Positions 13,958-20,643 of a stretch of 20,643 nt of DNA are shown piece by piece. The translations under genes were made by a program, and so were the position numbers. The stretch comes from Candidatus Accumulibacter vicinus (GTDB taxonomy: Bacteria; Pseudomonadota; Gammaproteobacteria; Burkholderiales; Rhodocyclaceae). Below the pieces are notes generated by a model, which was given only the letters and a program-made list of their open reading frames with translations, made no database searches and was not told the origin of the DNA. Within the stretch, counting starts at the first letter, position 1; each line of letters opens with the position of its first letter. Location of the stretch: the NCBI GenBank assembly GCA_002425405.1, contig DIME01000081.1, positions 1 to 20,643 of the forward strand. Direction: 5' to 3'.

Positions 13958-15415
13958 TTGATCAGAATCGCTTGTGCCGCCGTATTCCTGACCCTGACGG
14001 TCGTGTCGGGGAACTTCCCGTTGCGGGCAGACGAACTTCCCGACTTGGGCGAGGCGGCGCATGCCGAACTCCCGCCGCAGCTTGAACGGAAGATCGGCGA
14101 ACGCATCATGAATGAAATTCGCCTGCGTGAGCCGAGCTACGTTGATGACCCGGAGCTTTCCGACTACCTCAATCGTCTTGGCAACCGCCTGGTTGCTGCC
14201 AGTTCGAATCCCTCACGCGATTGTCAGTTCTTCTTTGTTCGCGATAACACGGTCAATGCGTTTGCGATGTTCGGCGGTTTCATCGGCGTGAACACCGGTA
14301 CCTTGCTGACGGCGCAATCGGAGTCTGAACTGGCTGGCGTACTTGCACATGAAATCTCGCATGTGATGCAGAATCACCTGGCCCGGCAGATTGCCCGCGA
14401 GAAACAGAATTCGATCGCCAGCATGATTGCGATGGCCGTCGGCGTACTGGCTGCCCGTTCCAACTCGCAGGTCGCCAGTGCTGCGATTGCGTCGGCACAG
14501 GCCGGCTCGATTCAGGCGCAACTGGCCTACAGTCGTGATTATGAACGAGAAGCTGATCGCCTGGGTTTTCAGATGATGACCCAGGCGGGTTACGACGTGC
14601 GCGGCATGGGCGACTTCTTTGGTCGCTTGCAGCAGGCCGGGCGGGTATATGAGAACAACGCACCGGTCTACATGCGCTCGCATCCGCTGACCCTGGAACG
14701 GATCTCCGACATGCAGAACCGGGCGCAGGGTGCTCCCTATCGGCAGGTGGCCGACAGCCTGGATTTCCATCTTGTACGCGCCAAGCTGCGCGCGCAGATG
14801 GGCACACCGCGCGAAGCGGTCAACGAGTTTGGCAAGCAGTTACGGGACAAGAAGCATGTTTCGGAGGCAGCCACCCGCTACGGGCTGGTGTACGCGCTGT
14901 TGAAGTCCAAGGAAGTGGCTGCCGCGCAGCGAGAACTCGAGGCGCTGATTGCACTCAAGCTGTCTTCGCCAATGATTGCCGGTCTCGCGGCCGAGATCAG
15001 GATGGCGGCCAATGACCTGGCCGGCGCACTGGCGATCTATCGCGATGCCTTACAGCGCTATCCGCAGTCCAGGGCGCTGGTCTATGGTTACGCCGAAGCA
15101 CTGCTGGCCGCGGGGCAATACGAACAGGGCCAGCGCTTTCTGGACTCGCAATTGCAGGTCTACAGTTCGGACTACAAGCTGTATGGCCTGCAGGCCAGAA
15201 CCTTCTCGGCGGCGGGCAGGCGCCTCCAGCAGCATCGGGCGCAGGCCGAGTTCTATCTGCTGCAGGGACAGTTGGGGCCGGCGGTTGAACAACTGCAGTT
15301 TGCGCAAAAGGCTGCCGACGGCACTTTTTTCGAACAGTCTGCGGTGGACGCCCGTCTGCGTGAATTGCGCAAACTGCAGGTGGAAGAGGCGAAGGAGAAG
15401 CGGAATGGCGGGTAA
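13958..15415 (+). CDS. bepA: M48-family zinc metalloprotease with TPR domain (BepA/YfgC-like)
   Basis: A 485-residue periplasmic protein. An N-terminal signal peptide (hydrophobic core AAVFLTLTVV, cleavage likely after LRA at residue 24) is followed by an M48 protease domain with the zinc motif HEISH (131-135) and the third ligand in YEREAD (195-200). Residues from about 265 to 480 form tetratricopeptide repeats. E. coli BepA works at the outer membrane in folding or degrading LptD and BamA; the same quality-control role is inferred here. The start is TTG 13958 with GGGAG five bases upstream; no in-frame ATG fits the signal peptide. Divergent from moaC. The TusA-like gene starts 29 bases downstream, suggesting co-transcription. 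Confidence 0.92.
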   Translation: MIRIACAAVFLTLTVVSGNFPLRADELPDLGEAAHAELPPQLERKIGERIMNEIRLREPSYVDDPELSDYLNRLGNRLVAASSNPSRDCQFFFVRDNTVNAFAMFGGFIGVNTGTLLTAQSESELAGVLAHEISHVMQNHLARQIAREKQNSIASMIAMAVGVLAARSNSQVASAAIASAQAGSIQAQLAYSRDYEREADRLGFQMMTQAGYDVRGMGDFFGRLQQAGRVYENNAPVYMRSHPLTLERISDMQNRAQGAPYRQVADSLDFHLVRAKLRAQMGTPREAVNEFGKQLRDKKHVSEAATRYGLVYALLKSKEVAAAQRELEALIALKLSSPMIAGLAAEIRMAANDLAGALAIYRDALQRYPQSRALVYGYAEALLAAGQYEQGQRFLDSQLQVYSSDYKLYGLQARTFSAAGRRLQQHRAQAEFYLLQGQLGPAVEQLQFAQKAADGTFFEQSAVDARLRELRKLQVEEAKEKRNGG

Positions 15416-15444
15416 AATACGCCTTTCGTTGGGGGGGCCGGGCC

Positions 15445-15672
15445 ATGCATTTTGATCGAGAATTAGATGTCAAGGGGTTGAATTGCCCGTTACCGATTCT
15501 GCGTACCAAGAAGACTCTGTCCGAAATGTCTCAAGGAGAAGTGCTGCACGTACTGGCGACCGATCCGGGTTCGCTCAAGGATTTCGAGGCCTTCGCTAGG
15601 CAGACCGGTAATGAGCTGCTGTCGAGCACTGAGTCGAACCGGGTCTTCGAGTATTACCTCAAGCGCAAGTAA
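15445..15672 (+). CDS. TusA-family sulfur carrier protein
   Basis: A 75-residue SirA/TusA-like protein. It begins with the conserved strand LDVKGLNCPLPILRTKKTL, containing the CPxP motif (C14-P-L-P) whose cysteine carries persulfide sulfur in TusA for tRNA thiolation and other sulfur transfers. The rest (VLATDPGSLKDFEAFARQTGNELL) matches the two-layer alpha/beta fold. The exact acceptor is not evident; TusA paralogues serve several pathways. The ribosome-binding site is weak. It sits between bepA and pabBC with short gaps, and no tusBCD or tusE genes are nearby. Confidence 0.92.
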   Translation: MHFDRELDVKGLNCPLPILRTKKTLSEMSQGEVLHVLATDPGSLKDFEAFARQTGNELLSSTESNRVFEYYLKRK

Positions 15673-15728
15673 GGAATTGCCTGGCGGACGGGCTCTTGCT
15701 GCGCTGTTCCTTGCCCGAGCGCAGATTG

Positions 15729-17501
15729 ATGCCTGCCCGCTTCGCCCTGTTTGACGTTGATGGTGGCAGTGCACTGCTGCTGAGCGACGGGTGTCGATCC
15801 CTGGTGCTCGATACCGCTGCCAATCCAGTACGGGTTTTCGATGCGATCGAGAGGGCGCTTGCCGCCGGAAACTGGGTGGCGCTGGCGGCCGATTATGCCC
15901 TCGGTGCCAGCCTCGAACCGATCCTTACCAGGCCACCACCGGGGCGGCCCCTGCTCCGGGCCTGGGTGTTTGCGCAGGCAGAGTGGCTTGACGCACCGGC
16001 AGTCCACACGTTTCTTGGCGAGCAAGTGGCCATGCTCCCCGAGTATCAGCGGCTGGCCGGAATCGCCGAACTGTCGCCTGGCGTCGATGCGGCCAAGCAT
16101 GCCGAGCAGGTCAGGCAGATTGGCCACTGGATCGCCGACGGCGACTGCTACCAGATCAATCTCACTTTTCCGCTGACCTTCCGGATCTACGGTCATCCGC
16201 TGGCGCTGTATGCGCGCTTGCGCGAGCGGCAGCCTGTTCGCTATGGGGGCTACGTCGGCAGTGGCGAGGAAGCGATTCTTTCTTTCTCGCCAGAGCTGTT
16301 TTTCGAGCGCTCGGGCAGCCGCGTCGTGACACGTCCGATGAAAGGCACGGCGCCGCGTGGCGGCACGCCGCTGGCCGACCAGGAGCGGCGGGCGGCACTG
16401 CTCGCCTCGGCGAAGGAGCGCGCCGAGAACATCATGATCGTCGACCTGCTGCGCAATGACCTGGGACGACTGGCGCCGCCGGGCAAGGTGCGCGTCGAAG
16501 CCTTGTGCGAGGCCGAAGCCTATCCCACGCTCTGGCAGATGGTGTCTACGGTGGCCGCAGAACTGCCGGCAACGCCCCTGATCGAGCTGTTCGGCGCGCT
16601 GTTTCCCTGCGGGTCGATCACCGGCGCACCGAAGATACACGCCATGCAGCGCATTGCCGAACTGGAAGAATCGCCGCGTGGCCTGTATACCGGCGCTCTG
16701 GGCTGGTTGGCACCGACTGGCGACTGCCGTTTCAATGTCGCCATTCGCACCATCGAAATGGGAACCGACCAGCGGGCGCGCATGGGGGTGGGTAGCGGCA
16801 TCGTCGCCGACGCGGATCCGGCGTCCGAGTATGCGGAATGTCTGCTGAAAGCGAATTTTCTGACCGCTTTCGATCCGGGATTCGAATTGTTCGAAACCTT
16901 GCGCCTCGAAGACGGAGGGTATCCCTGGCTGCCTTTGCACCTGGATCGCTTGCAGGCTTCCGCTCGCAGCCTCGGTTTCGCCTGTGCGCTGCCGACGGTG
17001 TCCGCGGTGCTGGCGGCAGAAGCCGCTGGTCGACCGCGCGGGGTCTTTCGCGTTCGTCTGACGCTCGCGCATGACGGCAGTTGCCGCGTCACTGCGTCGC
17101 CTTTCATGGACGAACCCGGCCGCCAGTGGAGCGCACGCCTGGCGGCTGAAGCACTGCCCGACGACGACTACCTGCTGCGCCACAAGACCACGGCGCGCGC
17201 TCGTTATGAGCGTGCGCTGGCGGCGCTGACGACATGCCCCGCGGTCTTCGACACGATCTTTCTCAACACCCGCGGCGAGGTTTGCGAAGGCGCACGCAGC
17301 AACGTCTTCGTCGAGCGCGACGGGGTGCTGCTGACGCCGCCTCTGCACTGCGGCCTGCTGCCCGGCGTGCTGCGCCGCCAACTGCTCGAATCGGGGCGCG
17401 CACGTGAACAGGTGCTACGGCTCGACGACCTGCGCGGGGCTTCCCGGCTGTATCTGGGCAACGCCCTGCGCGGTCTGCTGCCGGTGTCGCTCGAACGCTG
17501 A
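15729..17501 (+). CDS. pabB: Fused aminodeoxychorismate synthase component I and aminodeoxychorismate lyase (PabB-PabC)
   Basis: A 590-residue bifunctional enzyme of p-aminobenzoate (folate) synthesis. Residues 1 to about 378 are the chorismate-binding PabB domain: GDCYQINLTFPL (138-149), MKGTAPRG (204-211), IVDLLRNDLGR (237-247), GSITGAPK (295-302) and GSGIVADADPASEY (355-368). Residues 384-590 are a class IV PLP aminotransferase-fold lyase (PabC): FELFETLRLEDG, PLP lysine K486 in RHKTT, NTRGEVCEGARSNVF (513-527). Together they turn chorismate plus ammonia (from the PabA glutaminase, not in this window) into p-aminobenzoate and pyruvate. I start at ATG 15729; a TTG at 15696 is in frame but has no better ribosome-binding site. 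Probably co-transcribed with the TusA-like gene. Confidence 0.94.
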   Translation: MPARFALFDVDGGSALLLSDGCRSLVLDTAANPVRVFDAIERALAAGNWVALAADYALGASLEPILTRPPPGRPLLRAWVFAQAEWLDAPAVHTFLGEQVAMLPEYQRLAGIAELSPGVDAAKHAEQVRQIGHWIADGDCYQINLTFPLTFRIYGHPLALYARLRERQPVRYGGYVGSGEEAILSFSPELFFERSGSRVVTRPMKGTAPRGGTPLADQERRAALLASAKERAENIMIVDLLRNDLGRLAPPGKVRVEALCEAEAYPTLWQMVSTVAAELPATPLIELFGALFPCGSITGAPKIHAMQRIAELEESPRGLYTGALGWLAPTGDCRFNVAIRTIEMGTDQRARMGVGSGIVADADPASEYAECLLKANFLTAFDPGFELFETLRLEDGGYPWLPLHLDRLQASARSLGFACALPTVSAVLAAEAAGRPRGVFRVRLTLAHDGSCRVTASPFMDEPGRQWSARLAAEALPDDDYLLRHKTTARARYERALAALTTCPAVFDTIFLNTRGEVCEGARSNVFVERDGVLLTPPLHCGLLPGVLRRQLLESGRAREQVLRLDDLRGASRLYLGNALRGLLPVSLER

Positions 17502-17616
17502 CTGCGGCCGGCCGTGCCTGGGACCACCACGTCCAGGTGCCTCGGTCTCTGCGTGGCATGATCCCGTCGGCTTGCTGACGAGGAACAAGGTTTCGACGGT
17601 GGGATGAATGGAGATG

Positions 17617-17634
17617 GAGCGCGCGAGCGCGCTC
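17617..17634. repeat. GC-rich 18-bp palindrome
   Basis: GAGCGCGC and GCGCGCTC are perfect eight-base arms around a two-base GA centre. It lies about 115 bases after pabBC and upstream of two doubtful small ORFs. No T run follows, so it is not an intrinsic terminator; an operator or a stable RNA hairpin are the alternatives. Confidence 0.5.
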
Positions 17635-17673
17635 GATTGGCTGAATGACTTCAATTCTATGGAGGGAATGAAC

Positions 17674-17745
17674 ATGGCGACGACCACCGGTGCTGCCAAC
17701 GGCGACATCCTGAATGGACTTTCTGGAAATGGTCAGGATACCTGA
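17674..17745 (+). CDS. Doubtful 23-codon ORF with RTX-like start
   Basis: A GGAGG (17661-17665) lies eight bases before ATG 17674, a good ribosome-binding site. The short product includes ANGDILNGLSGNGQDT, which resembles the glycine/aspartate repeats of RTX-type calcium-binding proteins, and then stops. The frame is open back to ATG 17608 (45 residues). It may be a decayed start of a larger gene, or chance. Nothing further downstream in this frame looks RTX-like. Confidence 0.2.
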   Translation: MATTTGAANGDILNGLSGNGQDT

Positions 17746-18025
17746 GGCCATGATGATGTTCTGGTTTTTGATCGTCATGCTGGCCGCAGCCTGGGGGATT
17801 GTCGGCCATCTTCAGGAGAACCTGGCGAAGATGCCCCGGCCAGCACCTGCTCAGATCGTGCCGCCATCCGCACCGACGGGCGCTCCACCGCTACCCCAGC
17901 CAAATCCTGCCGATGATGACGCGGTCAAGCATGCAAACCCGGATGGGGATTCAAGGCCTCTGGACAGGGCATCCTCAACCGAAACACCCGGACCAGGGGA
18001 TCAGTGCTTCGGCAGATGCGAGTGA
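17714..18025 (+). CDS. Hypothetical small single-pass membrane protein
   Basis: A 103-residue predicted protein with one N-terminal membrane helix (MMMFWFLIVMLAAAWGIVG, about 13-31), positive residues after it, then a proline-rich, disordered-looking tail without a recognisable domain. I do not recognise it. ATG 17714 lacks a ribosome-binding site; GAGG just before the ATG cluster at 17750-17756 suggests a later start. Its end overlaps the end of oadG on the other strand by 25 bases, and its codon third positions are less GC-biased than those of the neighbours. Both points lower confidence that it is translated. Confidence 0.35.
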   Translation: MDFLEMVRIPEAMMMFWFLIVMLAAAWGIVGHLQENLAKMPRPAPAQIVPPSAPTGAPPLPQPNPADDDAVKHANPDGDSRPLDRASSTETPGPGDQCFGRCE

Positions 18026-18360
18026 TGATGCGCGACCCGGCCGGCCGTGCTCCACTCAGCGCTGTGCGGCTCGATGTGCAGAATGCGATGATCTCCGACC
18101 ATGGCAGCGATCGCGGCAGCGATGGCGACGACATCCTCGATCGGAATCTCCTGGTCGGCAACGGGCGCCTGAACCGGCGCTTTCTTCGTGGGCGCGGGGG
18201 CGGACGGGCGCTTGTGCGACAGCCAGGTGCCGACGCGGTTGAGCAGCGGGAACCATGAGAGTACCAGGCCGATGAACGAGATCACTACGAAGCTCAGGAA
18301 GAAGTCGATCAGGCTGAGGAGCAGCGCGCCTTGAAGGGTGTCGGGAATGAGGGAATTCAT
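18001..18360 (-). CDS. Sodium-pump decarboxylase gamma subunit (OadG-like)
   Basis: A 119-residue protein with one N-terminal membrane helix (LLLSLIDFFLSFVVISFIGLV, about 13-33), an alanine/proline linker (50-70), and a C-terminal domain EDVVAIAAAIAAMVGDHRIL followed by AGR and the histidine-rich end HHHSHLPKH. This layout is that of OadG, which anchors the oxaloacetate decarboxylase complex; in the known enzymes its C-terminal histidines bind zinc and contact the alpha subunit. It lies 45 bases after oadB, so they form one operon, in the order B then G, whereas the known oad operons run G-A-B. The ribosome-binding site is weak. Confidence 0.82.
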   Translation of the reverse strand: MNSLIPDTLQGALLLSLIDFFLSFVVISFIGLVLSWFPLLNRVGTWLSHKRPSAPAPTKKAPVQAPVADQEIPIEDVVAIAAAIAAMVGDHRILHIEPHSAEWSTAGRVAHHHSHLPKH

Positions 18361-18405
18361 GTTCGCAGTGCTCGATGTGGAAAGGGGAGGGTCGGCATGG
18401 CGCGT

Positions 18406-19575
18406 TTAGCCGACACCGATCAGCGCGAGCATGATGCCGCCGGAAATGGCGGTGCCGAAGACGCCGGCGAGGTTCGGACCCATCGCGTGGTAGATGAGGA
18501 GGTTTTTCGGGTTCTCCTGGTACGCCACGATGTGCGAGACGCGCGCTGCGATCGGCACCGAAGCGATTCCGGCCGAGCCGATCAGCGGGTTGATCTTGGT
18601 CTTCATGAACAGGTTCATGATCTTTGCCGTCACCACGCCAGAACCGGTGCCGAACAGGAAGGCGATCAAACCGAGCCCGACAATTTCCAGTGTCTGCAGC
18701 GTCAGGAACTTTTCCGCCGCCATGGTGGAACCAATGGCCACGGTCAGGATCATGATGATCACATTCATCAGGCCACCCGCGGCGGTCTTGGCCAGGCGAT
18801 CGACGACGCCGGTTTCCTTGAACAGATTGCCGAGCATCAGCATGGTGATCAGCGGTGCGACCGGCGGGAAAAACAGATTGACGATGATCGCGATCACGAT
18901 CGGGAAGGCGATTTTCTCCAGCTTGCTCACCTTGCGCGATTGTTCCATGCTGATCTGGCGTTCGGCCTTGGTCGTCAGCAGCCGCATCACCGGCGGCTGG
19001 ATCATCGGCATCAGCGCCATGTACGAATAGGCGGCCACCGAGACCGGGCCGAGTAGATGCGGCGCCAGCTTGACGGTGACGAAGATCGCCATCGGGCCGT
19101 CGGCGCCACCGATGATGCCGATCGCGCCGGCCTCGGCCAGGCTGAAGCCGAGCAGTTTGGCGAGAATCAGGGCAACGAAGATTCCCAGGTGCGCGCCGGC
19201 GCCGAGAATGACCAGCTTGGGATTGGCGATCATCGGTCCGAAGTCGGTCATGGCGCCGACACCGAGGAAGATCAGCGGCGGAACGATCAGCAAGGCCACG
19301 CCCTGGTAGGCGTAGTGGAAGAGCCCACCCTCCTTGACGACATAGAGCAGCGCCGAGATCGCCTGTCCACCCGGTACATCATCTGGTGGGCCGGGAACGT
19401 TGGCGACGATGCACGAGAAGCCGATGCCGATCAGCAGCAGCGGCTCGTAATGCTTGGCAATTGCCAGATAAATCATCGTACAACCGATGATGACCATCAC
19501 CAGGTTACCGAACGAGAAATGCACTGCCCCGGTCTGATCGAGCAAGGCCTGGAGAAAAACCGGGATTTGATCCAC
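18406..19575 (-). CDS. oadB: Sodium-translocating decarboxylase beta subunit (OadB/GcdB/MmdB family)
   Basis: A 389-residue inner-membrane protein with about nine to ten hydrophobic segments. In this family the beta subunit decarboxylates carboxybiotin and couples it to sodium export. Key blocks are GGADGPMAIFVTVKLAP (156-172) with the sodium-binding aspartate D159, SYMALMPMIQPP (184-195), NPLIGSAGIASVPIAARVSH (329-348) and GPNLAGVFGTAISGG (366-380). The start is GTG 19575 with AGGAGG five bases upstream; the longer open frame to 19644 would cover the operator-like palindrome. Followed by oadG. No alpha (carboxyltransferase/biotin) subunit is adjacent, so the substrate (oxaloacetate, methylmalonyl-CoA or other) cannot be fixed. 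Confidence 0.92.
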   Translation of the reverse strand: MDQIPVFLQALLDQTGAVHFSFGNLVMVIIGCTMIYLAIAKHYEPLLLIGIGFSCIVANVPGPPDDVPGGQAISALLYVVKEGGLFHYAYQGVALLIVPPLIFLGVGAMTDFGPMIANPKLVILGAGAHLGIFVALILAKLLGFSLAEAGAIGIIGGADGPMAIFVTVKLAPHLLGPVSVAAYSYMALMPMIQPPVMRLLTTKAERQISMEQSRKVSKLEKIAFPIVIAIIVNLFFPPVAPLITMLMLGNLFKETGVVDRLAKTAAGGLMNVIIMILTVAIGSTMAAEKFLTLQTLEIVGLGLIAFLFGTGSGVVTAKIMNLFMKTKINPLIGSAGIASVPIAARVSHIVAYQENPKNLLIYHAMGPNLAGVFGTAISGGIMLALIGVG

Positions 19576-19600
19576 TGCCACCTCCTGTATCCGGGAAGAA

Positions 19601-19618
19601 TGGCAGGATGTCCTGCCA
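19601..19618. promoter_or_regulatory. Perfect 18-bp palindrome in the oadB leader
   Basis: TGGCAGGA and TCCTGCCA are perfect eight-base arms around TG. The palindrome lies 26 bases before the oadB start codon and downstream of the candidate -10 box, the usual place of a repressor operator. In RNA it could also form a hairpin just upstream of the ribosome-binding site. Confidence 0.5.
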
Positions 19619-19658
19619 CTCACCGCTGCGCCGGGAATCGCCAACGGTGAAGAGTTGG

Positions 19659-19687
19659 AGTATAAGTGTCGCCGATGAGCATCCTAA
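19659..19687 (-). promoter_or_regulatory. Candidate oadBG promoter
   Basis: Minus strand TATACT (19659-19664, 5/6 to consensus) with TTAGGA (19682-19687, 3/6) 17 bases upstream. Spacing is ideal, the -35 is poor, which would suit an activated promoter. The resulting leader is about 80 bases and contains the 18-bp palindrome. Confidence 0.35.
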
Positions 19688-19735
19688 CTAGGGTTGGCAC
19701 TAGATCTTGCCGCCAGACTTGCCCATGATTTGCCC

Positions 19736-20643
19736 ATGCACCGACCGGCTTCAAGCAGTGACACCCACCATTTCGCGGCGGTCGCCGTGAATCGCCCGAT
19801 GACCTTGCCGCCGCCGGGATTGTCGGGCGGTGCCCTGATCGCACCTGCCGGTGCCGGCAGGTGGCTCGCGTTGGCGCTGCTGCTCACCACATGGATCGGC
19901 GCTCTCGACTACCTCAGTGGCTACGAACTGCGACTCGGCAGCCTTTACCTGCTGCCGATCGCGCTCGCCACCTGGAACGCAGGACGCTATGCGGGGCTTT
20001 CGATCGCTGCCGCCGCCTGCCTGTGCTGGCTGTTCAGCTTCAGCTCGTCGCACGGCTATGCGCGGCCGGAACTGTTCTATTGGGATGGCCTCGTGATGGT
20101 GGGGGTCTTCGTCGTCTTCGTCATCCTGCTGACCCGGCTGCGCCTGGCGCTGCAGCGCGCCGACGAGCGTTTCGTGCGCGTGCTCGACGAAATGCACGCG
20201 GCCGTCTATGTGGTGGACGCGCAGAGCGGACGGATCCTGTACGCAAATCGACGCCTGGCAGAGATGATCGGCGCAGAGCCGAATGGGCTGGGTGCTGCCG
20301 ACCTGCCGCAATACCTGACCGGCGGCGATGGCCATGATCGTCGCGGCGCGCTGTACCCCTCGCACGGCTTCAGCTCGGAAGAACGGCGCGACCCAGCGAG
20401 CGGCCGCTGGTATCTTGTGCAATTCGGCCCGATACCCTGGCAGGACACCCGCGCAGTGACCCTGATCGTCGTCACCGACATCTCGGATCGGCGCCACGCG
20501 CAGTTTCTGCGGCGCGAGAACCGGGACATGCTGTACCGTACGTCGCGCCTTTCCGCGCTTACCGAAGCGACTTCTGCACTGGCGCACGAGATCAACCAGC
20601 CGCTGATGGCGATCGCCAGCTACAACGACGCCTGTCTGCGCCT
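19736..20643 (+). CDS. Membrane sensor histidine kinase with PAS domain (partial, runs off the window)
   Basis: The frame is open from ATG 19736 to the window end, giving 302 residues without a stop. Residues 43-135 hold several membrane helices with the pattern ALDYLSGYELRLGSLYLLPIALATW...GRYAGL seen in other multi-pass sensor kinases. A PAS domain follows (about 143-253: FVRVLDEMHAAVYVVDAQSGRILYANRRLAEMIG...VVTDISDRR). The kinase core begins with the H-box LAHEINQPLMAIASY, phospho-acceptor H284, of the type found in FixL/DctB-like kinases. The ATPase domain lies beyond the window. No ribosome-binding site precedes ATG 19736; ATG 19799 is an alternative. An 11-base tandem repeat (TTGCCCATG at 19719 and 19730) overlaps the start. 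Divergent from oadB. Confidence 0.88.
   Translation, partial: MHRPASSSDTHHFAAVAVNRPMTLPPPGLSGGALIAPAGAGRWLALALLLTTWIGALDYLSGYELRLGSLYLLPIALATWNAGRYAGLSIAAAACLCWLFSFSSSHGYARPELFYWDGLVMVGVFVVFVILLTRLRLALQRADERFVRVLDEMHAAVYVVDAQSGRILYANRRLAEMIGAEPNGLGAADLPQYLTGGDGHDRRGALYPSHGFSSEERRDPASGRWYLVQFGPIPWQDTRAVTLIVVTDISDRRHAQFLRRENRDMLYRTSRLSALTEATSALAHEINQPLMAIASYNDACLR

Noticed and set aside
15654..17381. 575-codon minus-strand ORF opposite pabBC
   Set aside because: It is an antisense shadow in GC-rich sequence; the plus strand has all PabB and PabC motifs and the minus product resembles no family.
19695..19711. Sigma-54-like TGGCAC...TTGC element before the sensor kinase
   Set aside because: The GG and GC are separated by 11 bases rather than the required 10, so it is not a functional -24/-12 match.

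Overview
This window is a GC-rich stretch of ordinary proteobacterial chromosome. Gene content and protein style (GreB, ClpS/ClpA, BepA-type M48 peptidase, PabBC fusion, NnrS, OadB/OadG) suggest a betaproteobacterium, most likely Rhodocyclales and perhaps close to Candidatus Accumulibacter. That placement is inference from recognition; no search was run. No rRNA, tRNA, CRISPR array, prophage or complete insertion sequence was seen.

Layout. Positions 1-153 hold no gene I can support. On the minus strand, 154-3574 carries a small conserved-looking ORF, greB, htpG and a hypoxanthine-DNA glycosylase. htpG has a near-consensus sigma-32 promoter, and the glycosylase overlaps the end of htpG, so a DNA-repair enzyme appears to sit in a heat-shock operon. 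On the plus strand, 3890-4961 holds a DUF465 (YdcH-like) protein and an alpha/beta hydrolase. Convergent to them are an EamA transporter and a protein-L-isoaspartate methyltransferase with two plausible starts, one adding a signal-peptide-like extension. Next come nnrS (NO/nitrosative stress) and a GcvR-like double-ACT protein on the plus strand.

From 8935 to 12601 the minus strand carries clpS, clpA, an RraA-family gene and an ankyrin protein with short gaps, probably one operon. The clpS promoter appears to place the transcript start at or next to the ATG. Divergent from clpS is a cold-shock protein gene with a long leader and a strong terminator. A 145-bp imperfect palindrome with matching ends (13187-13331) follows and abuts the stop codon of moaC; it looks like a MITE- or REP-type mobile repeat.

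From 13958 to 17501 the plus strand carries a periplasmic M48/TPR peptidase, a TusA-like sulfur carrier and a fused PabB-PabC for p-aminobenzoate synthesis. Region 17502-18025 is poorly explained: a GC-rich palindrome, a short RTX-like ORF and a small single-pass membrane ORF. On the minus strand, 18001-19575 carries oadB and oadG of a sodium-pumping decarboxylase without an alpha subunit. Divergent from oadB is a sensor histidine kinase that runs off the window end; a perfect 18-bp palindrome lies in the oadB leader.

I found no clear new multi-gene system. The best leads are the palindromic repeat, the heat-shock/glycosylase coupling, the dual-start Pcm, the leaderless clpS, and the alpha-less OadBG unit with its operator-like palindrome.
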